Shown here piece by piece: positions 8,752-17,646 of a stretch of DNA of 64,000 nucleotides. Positions within the stretch are counted from its first letter, which is position 1, and every line of letters starts with the position of its first letter. The stretch lies in NCBI RefSeq assembly GCF_902498825.1, contig NZ_LR701459.1, positions 2,214,414 to 2,278,413 on the forward strand. Direction: 5' to 3'. A program made the position numbers and the translations under genes. The stretch is from Rhizobium sp. EC-SD404. GTDB lineage: Bacteria > Pseudomonadota > Alphaproteobacteria > Rhizobiales > Rhizobiaceae. The notes under the pieces are model-generated. The model worked only from the letters and a program-made list of their open reading frames with translations, was not told where the DNA came from and did no database searches.

Positions 8752-8780
8752 TGCGGCGCACCATCTCTGTGTGCGCCGCA
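8752..8780. repeat. Perfect 10-bp inverted repeat in the pdhA upstream region
   Basis: TGCGGCGCAC (8752-8761) pairs perfectly with 8771-8780 around a 9-base spacer, without a T-run on either side. It lies in the 365-base gap between the divergent 73-residue gene and pdhA. The AT-rich stretch 8785-8875 that follows is the likeliest site of the pdhA promoter, for example TTGCAG at about 8793 with TTAATA 18 bases further on, but I cannot fix it. The hairpin could be an operator or leader structure. Confidence 0.45.
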
Positions 8781-8941
8781 ATGACCGCATTGCAGCAATT
8801 AACACGAAACAAGTTAATAACCTGAAAGACATTACAAATCAGTCACTTCCATTGCATTGAAGCTATGCATTTGCGCTGTTGCTGGCCGTTTCGCTTTAGC
8901 ATAGGTTCGAGCCAACGAATTGCGTCTCAGGGAGGAAATGC

Positions 8942-10030
8942 ATGGCCACGCGCAAGCCCGCGTCAACGGCTGCTCGCCGTACGTCATCTGCCCGCACATC
9001 CGCATCCGTTCGCCAGCAGACGAAGAAATCGTCGCCTGTCGGACAGATCATAGCGCCCCCGGCGCCGGAGGAGTTCACCAAGGAGCGTGAACTGCAGGCC
9101 TACAACGACATGCTGCTCATCCGGCGCTTCGAGGAGAAGGCCGGCCAGCTGTACGGCATGGGTTTCATCGGCGGTTTCTGCCACCTCTATATCGGCCAGG
9201 AAGCAGTCGTCATCGGCATGCAGATGGCGTTGAAGGAAGGCGATCAGGTCATTACCGGCTACCGCGACCATGGCCACATGCTCGCAACCGGTATGAAGCC
9301 GCGCGGCGTCATGGCCGAGCTGACCGGCCGCAGGGATGGTTATTCCCGCGGCAAGGGCGGCTCAATGCACATGTTCTCCAAGGAGAAGGGGTTCTATGGC
9401 GGCCATGGCATCGTTGGCGGTCAGGTCTCGCTCGGCACCGGGCTCGCTTTTGCGAACCGTTACCGCGAGAACGACAACATCTCGCTGACCTATTTCGGTG
9501 ACGGCGCGGCCAACCAGGGCCAGGTCTACGAAAGCTTCAACATGGCCGCTCTCTGGAAGCTGCCTGTCGTCTACATCGTCGAGAACAACCGCTACGCGAT
9601 GGGCACTTCCGTCTCGCGCGCCTCGGCCCAGACCGATTTCTCCCAGCGCGGCGCATCCTTCAACATCCCGGGAATCCAGGTGGATGGCATGGACGTGCGC
9701 GCGGTCAAGGCTGCCGGCGATCTGGCCGCCGAGCACTGCCGTTCGGGCAAGGGCCCGATCATCCTGGAGATGCTGACATACCGGTATCGTGGCCACTCCA
9801 TGTCCGACCCGGCGAAATACCGTTCTAAAGACGAAGTGCAGAAGATGCGCTCCGAGCAGGACCCGATCGAGCAGGTGCGAAAGCGGCTTCTCGACAACGG
9901 TTGGGCCAGCGAGGACGAACTGAAGGCGATGGACAAGAAGATCCGCGACATCGTTGCCGACAGCGCCGACTTCGCACAGTCCAATCCCGAGCCGGATCCG
10001 TCCGAGCTCTACACCGATATTCTCATTTAA
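8942..10030 (+). CDS. pdhA: Pyruvate dehydrogenase E1 component, alpha subunit
   Basis: A 362-residue thiamine-diphosphate enzyme subunit that, with PdhB, decarboxylates pyruvate and acetylates the lipoyl group of E2. The thiamine-binding motif GDGAANQGQVYESFNMA is present, as are RGHSMSDPAKYR (phosphorylation-loop region) and IGQEAVVIGM. The first 35 residues are a Lys/Arg/Ser/Thr-rich tail. A strong GGGAGGAA precedes the ATG. It is the first gene of the pdhA-pdhB-pdhC run; PdhB starts 15 bases after its stop. Confidence 0.97.
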   Translation: MATRKPASTAARRTSSARTSASVRQQTKKSSPVGQIIAPPAPEEFTKERELQAYNDMLLIRRFEEKAGQLYGMGFIGGFCHLYIGQEAVVIGMQMALKEGDQVITGYRDHGHMLATGMKPRGVMAELTGRRDGYSRGKGGSMHMFSKEKGFYGGHGIVGGQVSLGTGLAFANRYRENDNISLTYFGDGAANQGQVYESFNMAALWKLPVVYIVENNRYAMGTSVSRASAQTDFSQRGASFNIPGIQVDGMDVRAVKAAGDLAAEHCRSGKGPIILEMLTYRYRGHSMSDPAKYRSKDEVQKMRSEQDPIEQVRKRLLDNGWASEDELKAMDKKIRDIVADSADFAQSNPEPDPSELYTDILI

Positions 10031-10045
10031 GGTCGGGAGCCGCCC

Positions 10046-11455
10046 ATGTCTGTTGAAATTCTGATGCCGGCGCTGTCCCCGACGATGGAAGAGGGCACGC
10101 TGTCGAAATGGCTGAAAAAGGAAGGCGACACGGTCGCCGCCGGTGACGTGATCGCCGAGATCGAGACCGACAAGGCGACGATGGAAGTCGAAGCCGTCGA
10201 TGAGGGGACGATCGCCAAGATCGTCGTTCCGGAAGGCACCGAGAACGTCAAGGTGAATGCCGTCATCGCAATCCTCGCCGAAGAAGGCGAAGACGCATCG
10301 GCCGCGGCTTCCGGTGGTGGTCAGAAGGCAGAAGCCGAAGCGCCTGCCGAAGCGGAAGCGCCCAAGGACGAGCCGAAAGGCGAGGCCGAGGGCTCCAAGG
10401 AGAGCGGCAAGGTCCCGGCCCAGCCCAAGGTCGAAGCCCAGTCCGATCCTGACATTCCTGAAGGCACCGAAATGGTTTCGACGACGGTGCGTGAAGCGCT
10501 GCGCGACGCCATGGCCGAGGAGATGCGCCGCGACAAGGACGTCTTCATCATGGGCGAGGAAGTCGCCGAGTATCAGGGCGCCTACAAGATCACCCAGGGC
10601 CTGCTGGACGAGTTCGGCGCCAAGCGCGTCGTCGACACGCCGATTACCGAGCATGGCTTTGCCGGCGTCGGCGTCGGAGCGGCCATGTCCGGTCTGAAGC
10701 CGATCGTCGAATTCATGACGTTCAACTTCGCCATGCAGGCGATCGACCACATCGTGAACTCGGCCGCCAAGACCCTTTACATGGCCGGCGGCCAGATGGG
10801 TGCGCCGATCGTCTTCCGTGGACCGAATGGTGCTGCAGCCCGCGTCGGCGCTCAGCACTCGCAGTGTTACGCCGCATGGTACGGCCACATCCCGGGCCTC
10901 AAGGTCGTCATGCCATATACGGCAGCAGACGCCAAAGGCCTGCTCAAGGCCGCGATCCGCGATCCCAACCCTATCATCTTCCTCGAAAACGAGATCCTCT
11001 ACGGCCAGAGCTTCGACGTACCGAAGATGGATGATTTCGTGCTGCCGATCGGCAAGGCCCGTATCCACAAGAAGGGTACGGACGTCACGATCGTCTCCTT
11101 CGGCATCGGCATGACCTACGCCCTCAAGGCGATGGACGAGCTGGCCGGTATGGGCATCGATGTCGAGCTGATCGATCTGCGCACCATTCGGCCAATGGAT
11201 CTTCCGACCGTCATCGAATCGGTGAAGAAGACAGGCCGCCTGGTCACGGTGGAAGAAGGTTTCCCGCAATCGTCCGTCGGCACCGAGATCGCCACGCGCG
11301 TGATGCAGCAAGCATTCGATTATCTGGATGCGCCGGTCATCACGATCGCCGGCAAGGACGTGCCGATGCCTTATGCCGCCAACCTGGAAAAACTCGCTCT
11401 GCCGAACGTCCAGGAAGTCGTCGATGCTGTGAAAGCCGTGACTTACAAAGCCTGA
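10046..11455 (+). CDS. pdhB: Pyruvate dehydrogenase E1 beta subunit with N-terminal lipoyl domain
   Basis: 469 residues, about 140 more than a plain E1 beta subunit. The extra part is a lipoyl domain (residues 1-78; lipoylated lysine in [13 protein letters not shown]) and an Ala/Glu/Pro/Lys-rich hinge (80-135). The E1 beta core starts near [15 protein letters not shown] and contains [17 protein letters not shown] and [17 protein letters not shown] lipoyl-bearing PdhB is typical of alphaproteobacteria including Rhizobiales. Its lipoyl domain is very like that of PdhC at DNA level, suggesting duplication or gene conversion. Confidence 0.96.
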   Translation: MSVEILMPALSPTMEEGTLSKWLKKEGDTVAAGDVIAEIETDKATMEVEAVDEGTIAKIVVPEGTENVKVNAVIAILAEEGEDASAAASGGGQKAEAEAPAEAEAPKDEPKGEAEGSKESGKVPAQPKVEAQSDPDIPEGTEMVSTTVREALRDAMAEEMRRDKDVFIMGEEVAEYQGAYKITQGLLDEFGAKRVVDTPITEHGFAGVGVGAAMSGLKPIVEFMTFNFAMQAIDHIVNSAAKTLYMAGGQMGAPIVFRGPNGAAARVGAQHSQCYAAWYGHIPGLKVVMPYTAADAKGLLKAAIRDPNPIIFLENEILYGQSFDVPKMDDFVLPIGKARIHKKGTDVTIVSFGIGMTYALKAMDELAGMGIDVELIDLRTIRPMDLPTVIESVKKTGRLVTVEEGFPQSSVGTEIATRVMQQAFDYLDAPVITIAGKDVPMPYAANLEKLALPNVQEVVDAVKAVTYKA

Positions 11456-11468
11456 GGGAGGGCAAGAG

Positions 11469-12842
11469 ATGCCGATCAACATCACGATGCCCGCGCTCTC
11501 TCCCACGATGGAAGAGGGCAATCTCGCAAAATGGCTGGTGAAGGAGGGCGACAAGGTCTCCTCCGGTGACGTCATCGCCGAGATCGAAACCGATAAGGCG
11601 ACGATGGAAGTCGAAGCCGTCGACGAAGGCACGATCGCCAAGCTGGTCGTGCCGGCCGGTACCGAAGGCGTGAAGGTCAACGCCGTCATTGCCATTCTCG
11701 CCGAAGAAGGTGAAGACGCCGCTGCCGCCGCCAAGGGCGACGGTTCGGAGGCGAAAGCTGAGGCAAAGACGGACCAGCCCGAGGCGAAGGCCGAACAGCC
11801 CAAGGCCGAGGAAAAGGCCGAGAAGCCGGCAGAAACGGCAAAGCCGGTCGCCGACCAAGCACCTGCCGCTTCCACGCCTGCACCGAAGAAGGACGGCGAG
11901 CGCATTTTCGCATCGCCGCTGGCGCGCAGGCTTGCCAAGGAAAGCGGCCTCGATCTTTCTGCAGTTTCCGGTACCGGTCCGAAGGGCCGCATCGTGAAAG
12001 CCGACATCGAGGCAGCCGCCAAGGGCGGCGCACCCAAGGCTGCGGCGAGCGGCGCGCAGGCTCCGTCTGCATCGGCCACCGCACCGGCTCCGATGGCGAA
12101 GGGCGCCAGCGACGAACAGGTTCTCAAGAATTTCGCCGAAGGCTCCTACGAACTCGTGCCGCATGACGGCATGCGCAAGACCATCGCCAAGCGGCTGGTC
12201 GAGTCCAAGCAGACCGTTCCACATTTCTACGTCTCGGTCGATTGCGAGCTCGATGCGCTTCTGGCGCTGCGCAAGCAGTTGAACGACGCCGCACCGGTCC
12301 GCGACGACAAGCCCGCCTACAAGCTCTCTGTCAACGATCTGGTGATCAAGGCTCTGGCCTTGGCGCTACGCGACGTGCCGGACGCGAACGTCTCCTGGAC
12401 CGAAAGCGCGATGGTCAAGCACAAGCACGCCGATGTCGGCGTTGCCGTGTCGATCCCGGGTGGCCTGATCACGCCGATCATCCGCAAGGCCGAGGAGAAG
12501 TCGCTCTCGGCCATCTCGAACGAGATGAAGGATCTCGGCAAGCGCGCCCGCGACCGCAAGCTGAAGCCGGAAGAGTATCAGGGCGGAACGTCGGCGGTCT
12601 CCAACATGGGCATGATGGGGGTCAAGAACTTCTCCGCCGTCATCAACCCGCCGCATGCCACCATCCTGGCGGTCGGCGCCGGCGAAAAGCGGCCGATCGT
12701 CAAGAACGGCGAGCTGGCGATTGCGGAAGTCATGACCGTAACGCTCTCGACCGATCATCGCTGCGTCGATGGCGCGCTCGGAGCCGAGCTGATCGGCGCC
12801 TTCAAGCGCTACATCGAAAACCCGATGGGAATGCTGGTCTAG
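11469..12842 (+). CDS. pdhC: Pyruvate dehydrogenase E2, dihydrolipoyl acetyltransferase
   Basis: A 457-residue protein with one lipoyl domain (1-78, [13 protein letters not shown]), a long charged Ala/Lys/Glu/Pro linker (82-140), a peripheral-subunit-binding domain (about 143-180; [17 protein letters not shown]...GTGPKGRI) and the catalytic core ending with [17 protein letters not shown], whose His and Asp are catalytic. It transfers the acetyl group to CoA and forms the core of the complex. GAGGGAGGG precedes the ATG, 13 bases after pdhB. Confidence 0.97.
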   Translation: MPINITMPALSPTMEEGNLAKWLVKEGDKVSSGDVIAEIETDKATMEVEAVDEGTIAKLVVPAGTEGVKVNAVIAILAEEGEDAAAAAKGDGSEAKAEAKTDQPEAKAEQPKAEEKAEKPAETAKPVADQAPAASTPAPKKDGERIFASPLARRLAKESGLDLSAVSGTGPKGRIVKADIEAAAKGGAPKAAASGAQAPSASATAPAPMAKGASDEQVLKNFAEGSYELVPHDGMRKTIAKRLVESKQTVPHFYVSVDCELDALLALRKQLNDAAPVRDDKPAYKLSVNDLVIKALALALRDVPDANVSWTESAMVKHKHADVGVAVSIPGGLITPIIRKAEEKSLSAISNEMKDLGKRARDRKLKPEEYQGGTSAVSNMGMMGVKNFSAVINPPHATILAVGAGEKRPIVKNGELAIAEVMTVTLSTDHRCVDGALGAELIGAFKRYIENPMGMLV

Positions 12843-12852
12843 GGACGGTTTG

Positions 12853-13491
12853 ATGAAAACCATCCTCTGCTTCGGCGATTCACTCACATGGGGTACGGAT
12901 GCCGCCACGGGCGGTCGGCATGGCTATGCCGATCTCTGGCCGTCATCGTTGAAGGCGCATCTCGGTGGCGAGATCGACGTGGTCGCCGAGGGTCTCGGCG
13001 GCCGCACCACGGCCTATGACGATCCAACGGCGCTTGCCGAACGCGCCGGGACCAAGATCCTGCCGACGCTTCTTTCGAGCCATGAGCCGATCGATCTCGT
13101 CATCATCATGCTCGGCACCAACGATTTGAAGGCCAAGGTTGCCGGCCGCGCCATCGATGCGATGCTCGGCATGGAGCGGCTGGTGGAGCAGGTGAAGCAT
13201 CACACGTGGCGCCCGCTCTACGAAGCGCCGGAGGTGCTGATCGTCGCGCCACCGATCATCTGCGAAACCGCCGATCCGATTTTCTCGGCGATGTATAGCG
13301 GCGCGATCGAGCAGTCTGAAATGCTCGCCTCCTACTATGCCGATCTCGCCGACGAGATGGGCTGCGGGTTCTTCGATGCGTCGTCCGTCGCCGTGACGAC
13401 GCCGATCGACGGTGTGCATCTCGATGCCGACAACACGCGTGCGATAGGCAAGGGCCTGGCACCGATCGTCCGGGTTATGCTCGGGATCTAG
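12853..13491 (+). CDS. SGNH/GDSL hydrolase (arylesterase-like)
   Basis: A 212-residue hydrolase with all four SGNH blocks: GDS (residues 8-10, with the nucleophile serine), the block II glycine in EGLGGRTT, GTND (with Asn) and DGVHLD (Asp/His of the triad). No signal peptide, so it is cytoplasmic. It lies 10 bases past pdhC and before lpdA, in the same direction, so it probably shares their mRNA; its link to the complex is unknown. The ATG at 12853 is preferred over the TTG just before it. Confidence 0.88.
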   Translation: MKTILCFGDSLTWGTDAATGGRHGYADLWPSSLKAHLGGEIDVVAEGLGGRTTAYDDPTALAERAGTKILPTLLSSHEPIDLVIIMLGTNDLKAKVAGRAIDAMLGMERLVEQVKHHTWRPLYEAPEVLIVAPPIICETADPIFSAMYSGAIEQSEMLASYYADLADEMGCGFFDASSVAVTTPIDGVHLDADNTRAIGKGLAPIVRVMLGI

Positions 13492-13552
13492 AGCGCTTCT
13501 AGGTGAAGTGGATACCGGTTCACCGCCCGGAAATGCGACAAGTCAAAACTTA
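13490..13552 (+). repeat. Dispersed intergenic repeat, copy A
   Basis: Starting at the stop codon of the hydrolase gene, this stretch (cores AGGTGAAGTGG and TACCGGTTCA) closely matches an inverted copy at 17608-17646. GGTGAA and TTCACC form an imperfect hairpin. The layout GAGCG..., a GTGAAG..CGGTT hairpin, then CCGGAAATGCG, matches what I recall of a family of short intergenic repeats scattered through Rhizobiales genomes. It may protect or end the upstream mRNA. Confidence 0.65.
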
Positions 13553-13591
13553 GAATAATTGAGCGATGCGAAGAAAAGCAAAATTATTCTA
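13551..13591. repeat. 10-bp inverted repeat upstream of lpdA
   Basis: TAGAATAATT at 13551-13560 is perfectly inverted at 13582-13591 with a 21-base spacer, 20 bases before lpdA. The AT-rich arms stand out in this GC-rich DNA. They could be an operator; the arms faintly recall Irr iron-response half sites (TTAGAA), but the spacing is wrong for the usual box, so I do not name a regulator. The arm at 13551 may also be the tail of the dispersed repeat. Confidence 0.4.
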
Positions 13592-13611
13592 GACCGGAAA
13601 AGGATAGGGAC

Positions 13612-15057
13612 ATGGCCGAAAGCTACGACGTCATTATCATCGGTTCGGGCCCTGGCGGCTACGTCACCGCGATCCGCTCCGCCCAGCTTGGTTTCAAGAC
13701 CGCGATTGTCGAGCGCGAACATATGGGCGGTATCTGCCTCAACTGGGGCTGCATCCCCACCAAGGCGCTCCTGCGATCGGCTGAAATCCTCGATCACGCC
13801 AACCACGCCAAGGACTACGGCTTGACGTTGGAAGGCACGATGACGGCCAAGGTGGAGGATGTGGTCAAGCGGTCACGCGGCGTCTCGCTGCGTCTCAATG
13901 GCGGCGTCGGCTTCCTGATGAAGAAGAACAAGATCGATGTGATCTGGGGCGAGGCCGAACTGACCAAGCCGGGCGAGATCAAGGTTTCGCCGATGAAGAA
14001 GAAGCCCGTCGAGCCTCAGCCGCCGGCGCCCAAGGGCACGAAGGGCGAGGGGACCTACACCGCCAAGCACATCATCCTGGCGACAGGCGCGCGCCCCCGC
14101 ACGCTGCCGGGCATCGAGCCAGACGGCAAGCTGATCTGGACCTATTTCGAGGCCATGGTGCCGCAGGAAATGCCGAAGTCACTGCTGGTGATGGGCTCTG
14201 GTGCGATCGGCATCGAATTCGCGTCGTTCTACCGGTCGATGGGCGTCGACGTTACCGTCGTCGAACTGATGTCCGACATCATGCCGGTCGAGGATGCGGA
14301 AATCTCCGCCATAGCGCGCAAGGCGCTCGAAAAGCGCGGTATGAAGATCATCACCGACGCAAAGGTCAGCAAGGTCGACAAATCCGCCAGCTCGGTCACA
14401 GCGCATATCGAGACCAAGGACGGCAAGACGCAGACGATCACGGCCGACCGGCTGATCTCAGCGGTGGGCGTTCAGGGCAACATCGAAAACCTCGGCCTCG
14501 AAAAGCTGGGCGTGAAGACCGACCGCGGCTGCGTCGTCATCGATGGCTACGGCAAGACCAACGTCGCCGGCCTCTATGCGATCGGGGACGTGGCCGGGCC
14601 GCCGATGCTCGCCCACAAGGCAGAGCATGAAGGCGTGATCTGCATCGAAAAGATTGCAGGCGTTCCAGGCGTCCATGCCATGGACAAGAACAAGATCCCA
14701 GGCTGCACCTATTGCCACCCGCAGGTGGCATCCGTGGGGCTGACCGAAGCCAAGGCAAAGGAAGCCGGCCGCGATATCCGCGTCGGCCGCTTCCAGTTTG
14801 CCGCAAACGGCAAGGCTATTGCGCTCGGCGAAGACAACGGACTTATCAAGACGATCTTCGACAAGAAGACCGGCGAACTCATCGGCGCGCACATGGTCGG
14901 GGCCGAAGTGACGGAGCTGATCCAGGGCTTCGTCGTCGCCATGAACCTCGAGACCACGGAAGAGGACCTCATGCACACGATCTTCCCGCACCCCACTCTG
15001 TCGGAGATGATGAAGGAGAGCGTGCTCGACGCCTATGGCCGCGCTTTGAACGCCTGA
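13612..15057 (+). CDS. lpdA: Dihydrolipoyl dehydrogenase (E3)
   Basis: A 481-residue flavoprotein that reoxidises dihydrolipoyl groups with NAD. The FAD motif GSGPGGYVTAI, the redox-active disulfide in GGICLNWGCIPTK, the NAD motif GSGAIGIEFASF, and the C-terminal HPTLSEMMKE with the catalytic histidine are all present. Residues about 120-145 carry a Lys/Pro-rich insertion (KKKPVEPQPPAPKG) relative to most E3 enzymes, which as I recall also occurs in other Rhizobiales PDH-linked E3 proteins. It follows pdhABC and the hydrolase and completes the complex. Confidence 0.97.
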   Translation: MAESYDVIIIGSGPGGYVTAIRSAQLGFKTAIVEREHMGGICLNWGCIPTKALLRSAEILDHANHAKDYGLTLEGTMTAKVEDVVKRSRGVSLRLNGGVGFLMKKNKIDVIWGEAELTKPGEIKVSPMKKKPVEPQPPAPKGTKGEGTYTAKHIILATGARPRTLPGIEPDGKLIWTYFEAMVPQEMPKSLLVMGSGAIGIEFASFYRSMGVDVTVVELMSDIMPVEDAEISAIARKALEKRGMKIITDAKVSKVDKSASSVTAHIETKDGKTQTITADRLISAVGVQGNIENLGLEKLGVKTDRGCVVIDGYGKTNVAGLYAIGDVAGPPMLAHKAEHEGVICIEKIAGVPGVHAMDKNKIPGCTYCHPQVASVGLTEAKAKEAGRDIRVGRFQFAANGKAIALGEDNGLIKTIFDKKTGELIGAHMVGAEVTELIQGFVVAMNLETTEEDLMHTIFPHPTLSEMMKESVLDAYGRALNA

Positions 15058-15097
15058 TACGTCTGGCAGCAGTCCATCAGCAAATTCGAAGACACCG

Positions 15098-15122
15098 GGA
15101 ACCGCGAAGCGTTTGTAACGTT
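15098..15122 (+). promoter_or_regulatory. EcfG-type general stress promoter
   Basis: GGAAC at 15098-15102 and CGTT at 15119-15122 are separated by exactly 16 bases, the consensus for the alphaproteobacterial general stress sigma factor EcfG (GGAAC-N16/17-CGTT). It stands 40 bases before the start of a GlsB/YeaQ/YmgE-family stress protein gene, a plausible target. Confidence 0.72.
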
Positions 15123-15161
15123 TTAAGGCCGACTTCTAATTGAAGAAAAGGAGATGGGGTC

Positions 15162-15416
15162 ATGGATCTGAACGGCATGGGACTGCTGGGCGCAATCATC
15201 GTCGGCGGCATCGCGGGTTGGCTCGCGGAACAATTCATGAAGAGCAATCACGGTCTCTTCATGAACATCATTCTCGGCATCATCGGTGCCGCGCTGCTGA
15301 ACTTCTTGCTCAGCGTTCTCGGCATCTACACCGGCACCGGCGTTCTGATCTACTTGATCGTTGGCTTCATCGGCGCGTGCATTCTGATTGCCATTGGTCG
15401 CGCCGTCAGGCGATAA
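15162..15416 (+). CDS. GlsB/YeaQ/YmgE family stress response membrane protein
   Basis: An 84-residue protein of almost entirely hydrophobic character with three membrane segments (about 3-22, 30-50, 58-80), rich in Gly and Ile (LLGAIIVGGIAGWLAEQFMK, NIILGIIGA, ILIAIGRAVRR). It belongs to the transglycosylase-associated protein family, often induced under stress; the biochemical function is unknown. It has a strong AAAGGAGAT site. A consensus EcfG promoter lies just upstream and a strong terminator just downstream, so it is probably a single-gene general-stress unit. Confidence 0.9.
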   Translation: MDLNGMGLLGAIIVGGIAGWLAEQFMKSNHGLFMNIILGIIGAALLNFLLSVLGIYTGTGVLIYLIVGFIGACILIAIGRAVRR

Positions 15417-15441
15417 ACGACCTCAAGCAATGCTTTGAGAC

Positions 15442-15467
15442 AAGGCCGCCATGCAGATGGCGGCCTT
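15442..15467 (+). terminator. Rho-independent terminator after the stress membrane protein
   Basis: An 11-bp perfect stem (AAGGCCGCCAT, 15442-15452, with 15457-15467) and a GCAG loop are followed by ACTTTTTTC, a good U-tract. Confidence 0.9.
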
Positions 15468-15540
15468 ACTTTTTTCTGGCCAACCGCCTATAACCGCTCC
15501 ATCTATTTCATCGCGCGCCTGATCGCGTTCTGGAGCATTC

Positions 15541-16509
15541 ATGGTCACTGTGCTGGATACAATCGCCGAGGCAAAGCAGCGTCTGCGTCATCCCGAAAAG
15601 GCCCACCGGCCCGATAACGAGATCGCGCGCAAGCCAGAGTGGATTCGCGTCAAGGCGCCAACGTCCCAAGGCTATCGCGAAACCCGCGAGCTCGTGAAAT
15701 CGCACAATCTCGTCACGGTTTGCGAGGAGGCGGGCTGCCCCAACATCGGCGAGTGCTGGGACAAGAAGCACGCCACCTTCATGATCATGGGCGAGATCTG
15801 CACCCGGGCTTGCGCGTTCTGCAACGTTGCAACCGGCATGCCGAACGCGCTCGATCCCAATGAGCCCGAGAATGTAGGCCTCGCCGTCGCGAAGATGGGC
15901 TTGAACCACGTGGTGATCACATCGGTCGATCGCGACGATCTCGCCGATGGCGGTGCCCATCATTTTGTCGAGGTGATCCACGCGATCCGGCGCCACGCTC
16001 CGGGAACGACAATCGAAATCCTGACCCCTGATTTCCTGCGCAAGCCAGGAGCCTTGGAAACTGTGGTCGCGGCGCGGCCGGATGTCTTCAATCACAATCT
16101 GGAGACCGTCGCCTCGAACTACCTGACGGTGCGTCCCGGAGCGCGCTATTTCCACTCGATGCGTCTTTTGCAGCGGGTTAAAGAGCTCGATCCGACGATC
16201 TTCACCAAATCCGGCATCATGGTCGGTCTCGGTGAGGAGCGGAACGAAGTGCTGCAGTTGATGGACGATCTGCGCACGGCGGATGTCGATTTCATCACGA
16301 TCGGCCAGTATCTGCAGCCAAGTCGCAAGCATCACCGCGTCGTCAGCTTCGTGACGCCGGACGAATTCAAGTCCTATGAGACCGTTGCATACTCCAAGGG
16401 CTTTCTGATGGTTTCGGCCAGCCCGCTGACTCGCTCTTCCCACCATGCGGGCGACGATTTTGCCCGGCTTCGCGTTGCGCGCGAAAAGAAGCTCGCGCTG
16501 GCGTCCTGA
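15541..16509 (+). CDS. lipA: Lipoyl synthase
   Basis: A 322-residue radical-SAM enzyme that inserts two sulfur atoms into octanoyl groups on lipoyl domains. The auxiliary cluster motif [12 protein letters not shown] and the radical-SAM motif CTRACAFC are intact, as is the C-terminal SSHHAGDDF. It lies close to the pyruvate dehydrogenase genes, whose PdhB and PdhC lipoyl domains it modifies. It is preceded by the terminator of the stress gene and so has its own promoter in the about 70 bases between. Confidence 0.97.
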   Translation: MVTVLDTIAEAKQRLRHPEKAHRPDNEIARKPEWIRVKAPTSQGYRETRELVKSHNLVTVCEEAGCPNIGECWDKKHATFMIMGEICTRACAFCNVATGMPNALDPNEPENVGLAVAKMGLNHVVITSVDRDDLADGGAHHFVEVIHAIRRHAPGTTIEILTPDFLRKPGALETVVAARPDVFNHNLETVASNYLTVRPGARYFHSMRLLQRVKELDPTIFTKSGIMVGLGEERNEVLQLMDDLRTADVDFITIGQYLQPSRKHHRVVSFVTPDEFKSYETVAYSKGFLMVSASPLTRSSHHAGDDFARLRVAREKKLALAS

Positions 16510-16621
16510 ATGCGCTGTCGGCGCCGTGCCGGCCTTTTATGGTCGACATGGCGCCAACAGCCCTTATCTATGGGCAAATCGACTTGTCCCGAAGCGGCCC
16601 TGCCGCCAACAGCCGTGATTC

Positions 16622-17089
16622 ATGCCTCAGTTCGAAACCACCCGCCAAGTGAATCACTCCGCACGCGACATGTTTGCACTTGTCGCCGATGTGGAGCGCT
16701 ATCCTGAATTCCTGCCGCTCTGCGAAAGCCTCACGGTGCGCTCCCGCAAGGAGGGTGAGGACGGGAAAGAGCTGCTCGTCGCCGATATGTCGGTCGGCTA
16801 CAAGGCCATTCGCGAGACGTTTTCGAGCCAGGTCGTTCTGCGCCCCGCCGAGAATCGCATCGACGTGAAATATATCGATGGCCCGTTCCGGTATCTCGAC
16901 AACCGCTGGACGTTCGAAGAAACGGGCCCGGACAGTTGCGCCGTTCACTTCTTCATCGACTACCAGTTTCGCAATCGCATGCTGGGCATGCTGATGGGCA
17001 CGATGTTCGATCGCGCCTTTCGCACCTTTGCCGAAGCATTCGAGCGCCGCGCCGACAAGATTTACGGTCTGCGCAAGCAGACCGGCTGA
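16622..17089 (+). CDS. COQ10/RatA-like START domain protein
   Basis: A 155-residue protein of the polyketide-cyclase/START-like group: FETTRQVNHSARDMFALVADVERYPEFLPLCESL is split over the typical first helix and strand, and FRTFAEAFERRADKIYG forms the long C-terminal helix. Bacterial members are named RatA (ribosome association toxin) or COQ10-like ubiquinone-binding proteins; the second role seems likelier for a conserved gene after lipA. The start is about 110 bases after lipA and the gene converges with the HIT gene, 12 bases apart. Confidence 0.88.
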   Translation: MPQFETTRQVNHSARDMFALVADVERYPEFLPLCESLTVRSRKEGEDGKELLVADMSVGYKAIRETFSSQVVLRPAENRIDVKYIDGPFRYLDNRWTFEETGPDSCAVHFFIDYQFRNRMLGMLMGTMFDRAFRTFAEAFERRADKIYGLRKQTG

Positions 17090-17101
17090 TTTCTCCGCCG
17101 A

Positions 17102-17530
17102 TCAAAGTGCAGCGCGGATTTTCTCCGCATTGGCTTTCAAAATGTCCGGATCTTCCATGGTGCCGGTGTGCGGCTTCAGCGCAACGCCGTCGAAGCGCGG
17201 GATCACATGGACATGCAGGTGGAAGACGACCTGACCGCCAGCGCTTTCGTTGAACTGCTGAATGGTCACGCCATCGGCATCGAACGCCTTCTTCACCGCC
17301 CGGGCAAGTTTCTGCACGGTGGCCATCACATGCGAGAGATCGCCGGGCTCGACATCCAGGATGTTGCGTGATGGAGCCTTGGGCAGGACGAGGCAGTGGC
17401 CGTCGCCGCGCGGCATGATGTCCATGAACGCAAGAGTGTGATCGTCCTCGTAGACGCGATGCGCCGGCAGCTCGCCGCGCAGGATCCTGGCAAAGATGTT
17501 GGCGTCGTCATAAGCCTCGGGCGTGGTCAT
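17102..17530 (-). CDS. HIT family nucleotide-binding hydrolase
   Basis: A 142-residue protein with the histidine triad HLHVHVIP and the upstream NESAGGQVVF motif, placing it in the Hint branch (purine nucleoside phosphoramidate or AMP-lysine hydrolases). The ATG at 17530 is chosen because GAGGAGA lies 8 bases upstream; in-frame codons further upstream lack a site. It is the last gene of a minus-strand series starting at 20540. Confidence 0.9.
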   Translation of the reverse strand: MTTPEAYDDANIFARILRGELPAHRVYEDDHTLAFMDIMPRGDGHCLVLPKAPSRNILDVEPGDLSHVMATVQKLARAVKKAFDADGVTIQQFNESAGGQVVFHLHVHVIPRFDGVALKPHTGTMEDPDILKANAEKIRAAL

Positions 17531-17607
17531 CGTCGTGTCTCCTCGGATTGCGTCCATGTGCGAAATTCTCCGCCGGCCCGTCAAGCCTTTGGCTGTGTCA
17601 CGCCCCC

Positions 17608-17646
17608 AAACGATGAACCGGTACCCACTTCACCTGAAACGCTTCA
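17608..17646 (-). repeat. Dispersed intergenic repeat, copy B (inverted relative to copy A)
   Basis: Read on the minus strand, this copy runs from the SMR stop codon and contains the same cores AGGTGAAGTGG and TACCGGTTCA as copy A at 13490, with scattered substitutions. As in copy A, it begins at a stop codon and can fold into an imperfect hairpin. It fills much of the gap between the SMR and HIT genes. Confidence 0.65.

Noticed and set aside
9362..12127. A 921-codon open frame antisense to pdhA-pdhC
   Set aside because: It covers three certain genes on the other strand, is made of His/Arg/Asp/Gly-rich mirror sequence, and arises from strong third-base GC bias.
13551..13591. Irr or RirA iron-response box
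   Set aside because: The half site resembles TTAGAA, but arm spacing and second half do not fit either consensus, so no regulator is named.
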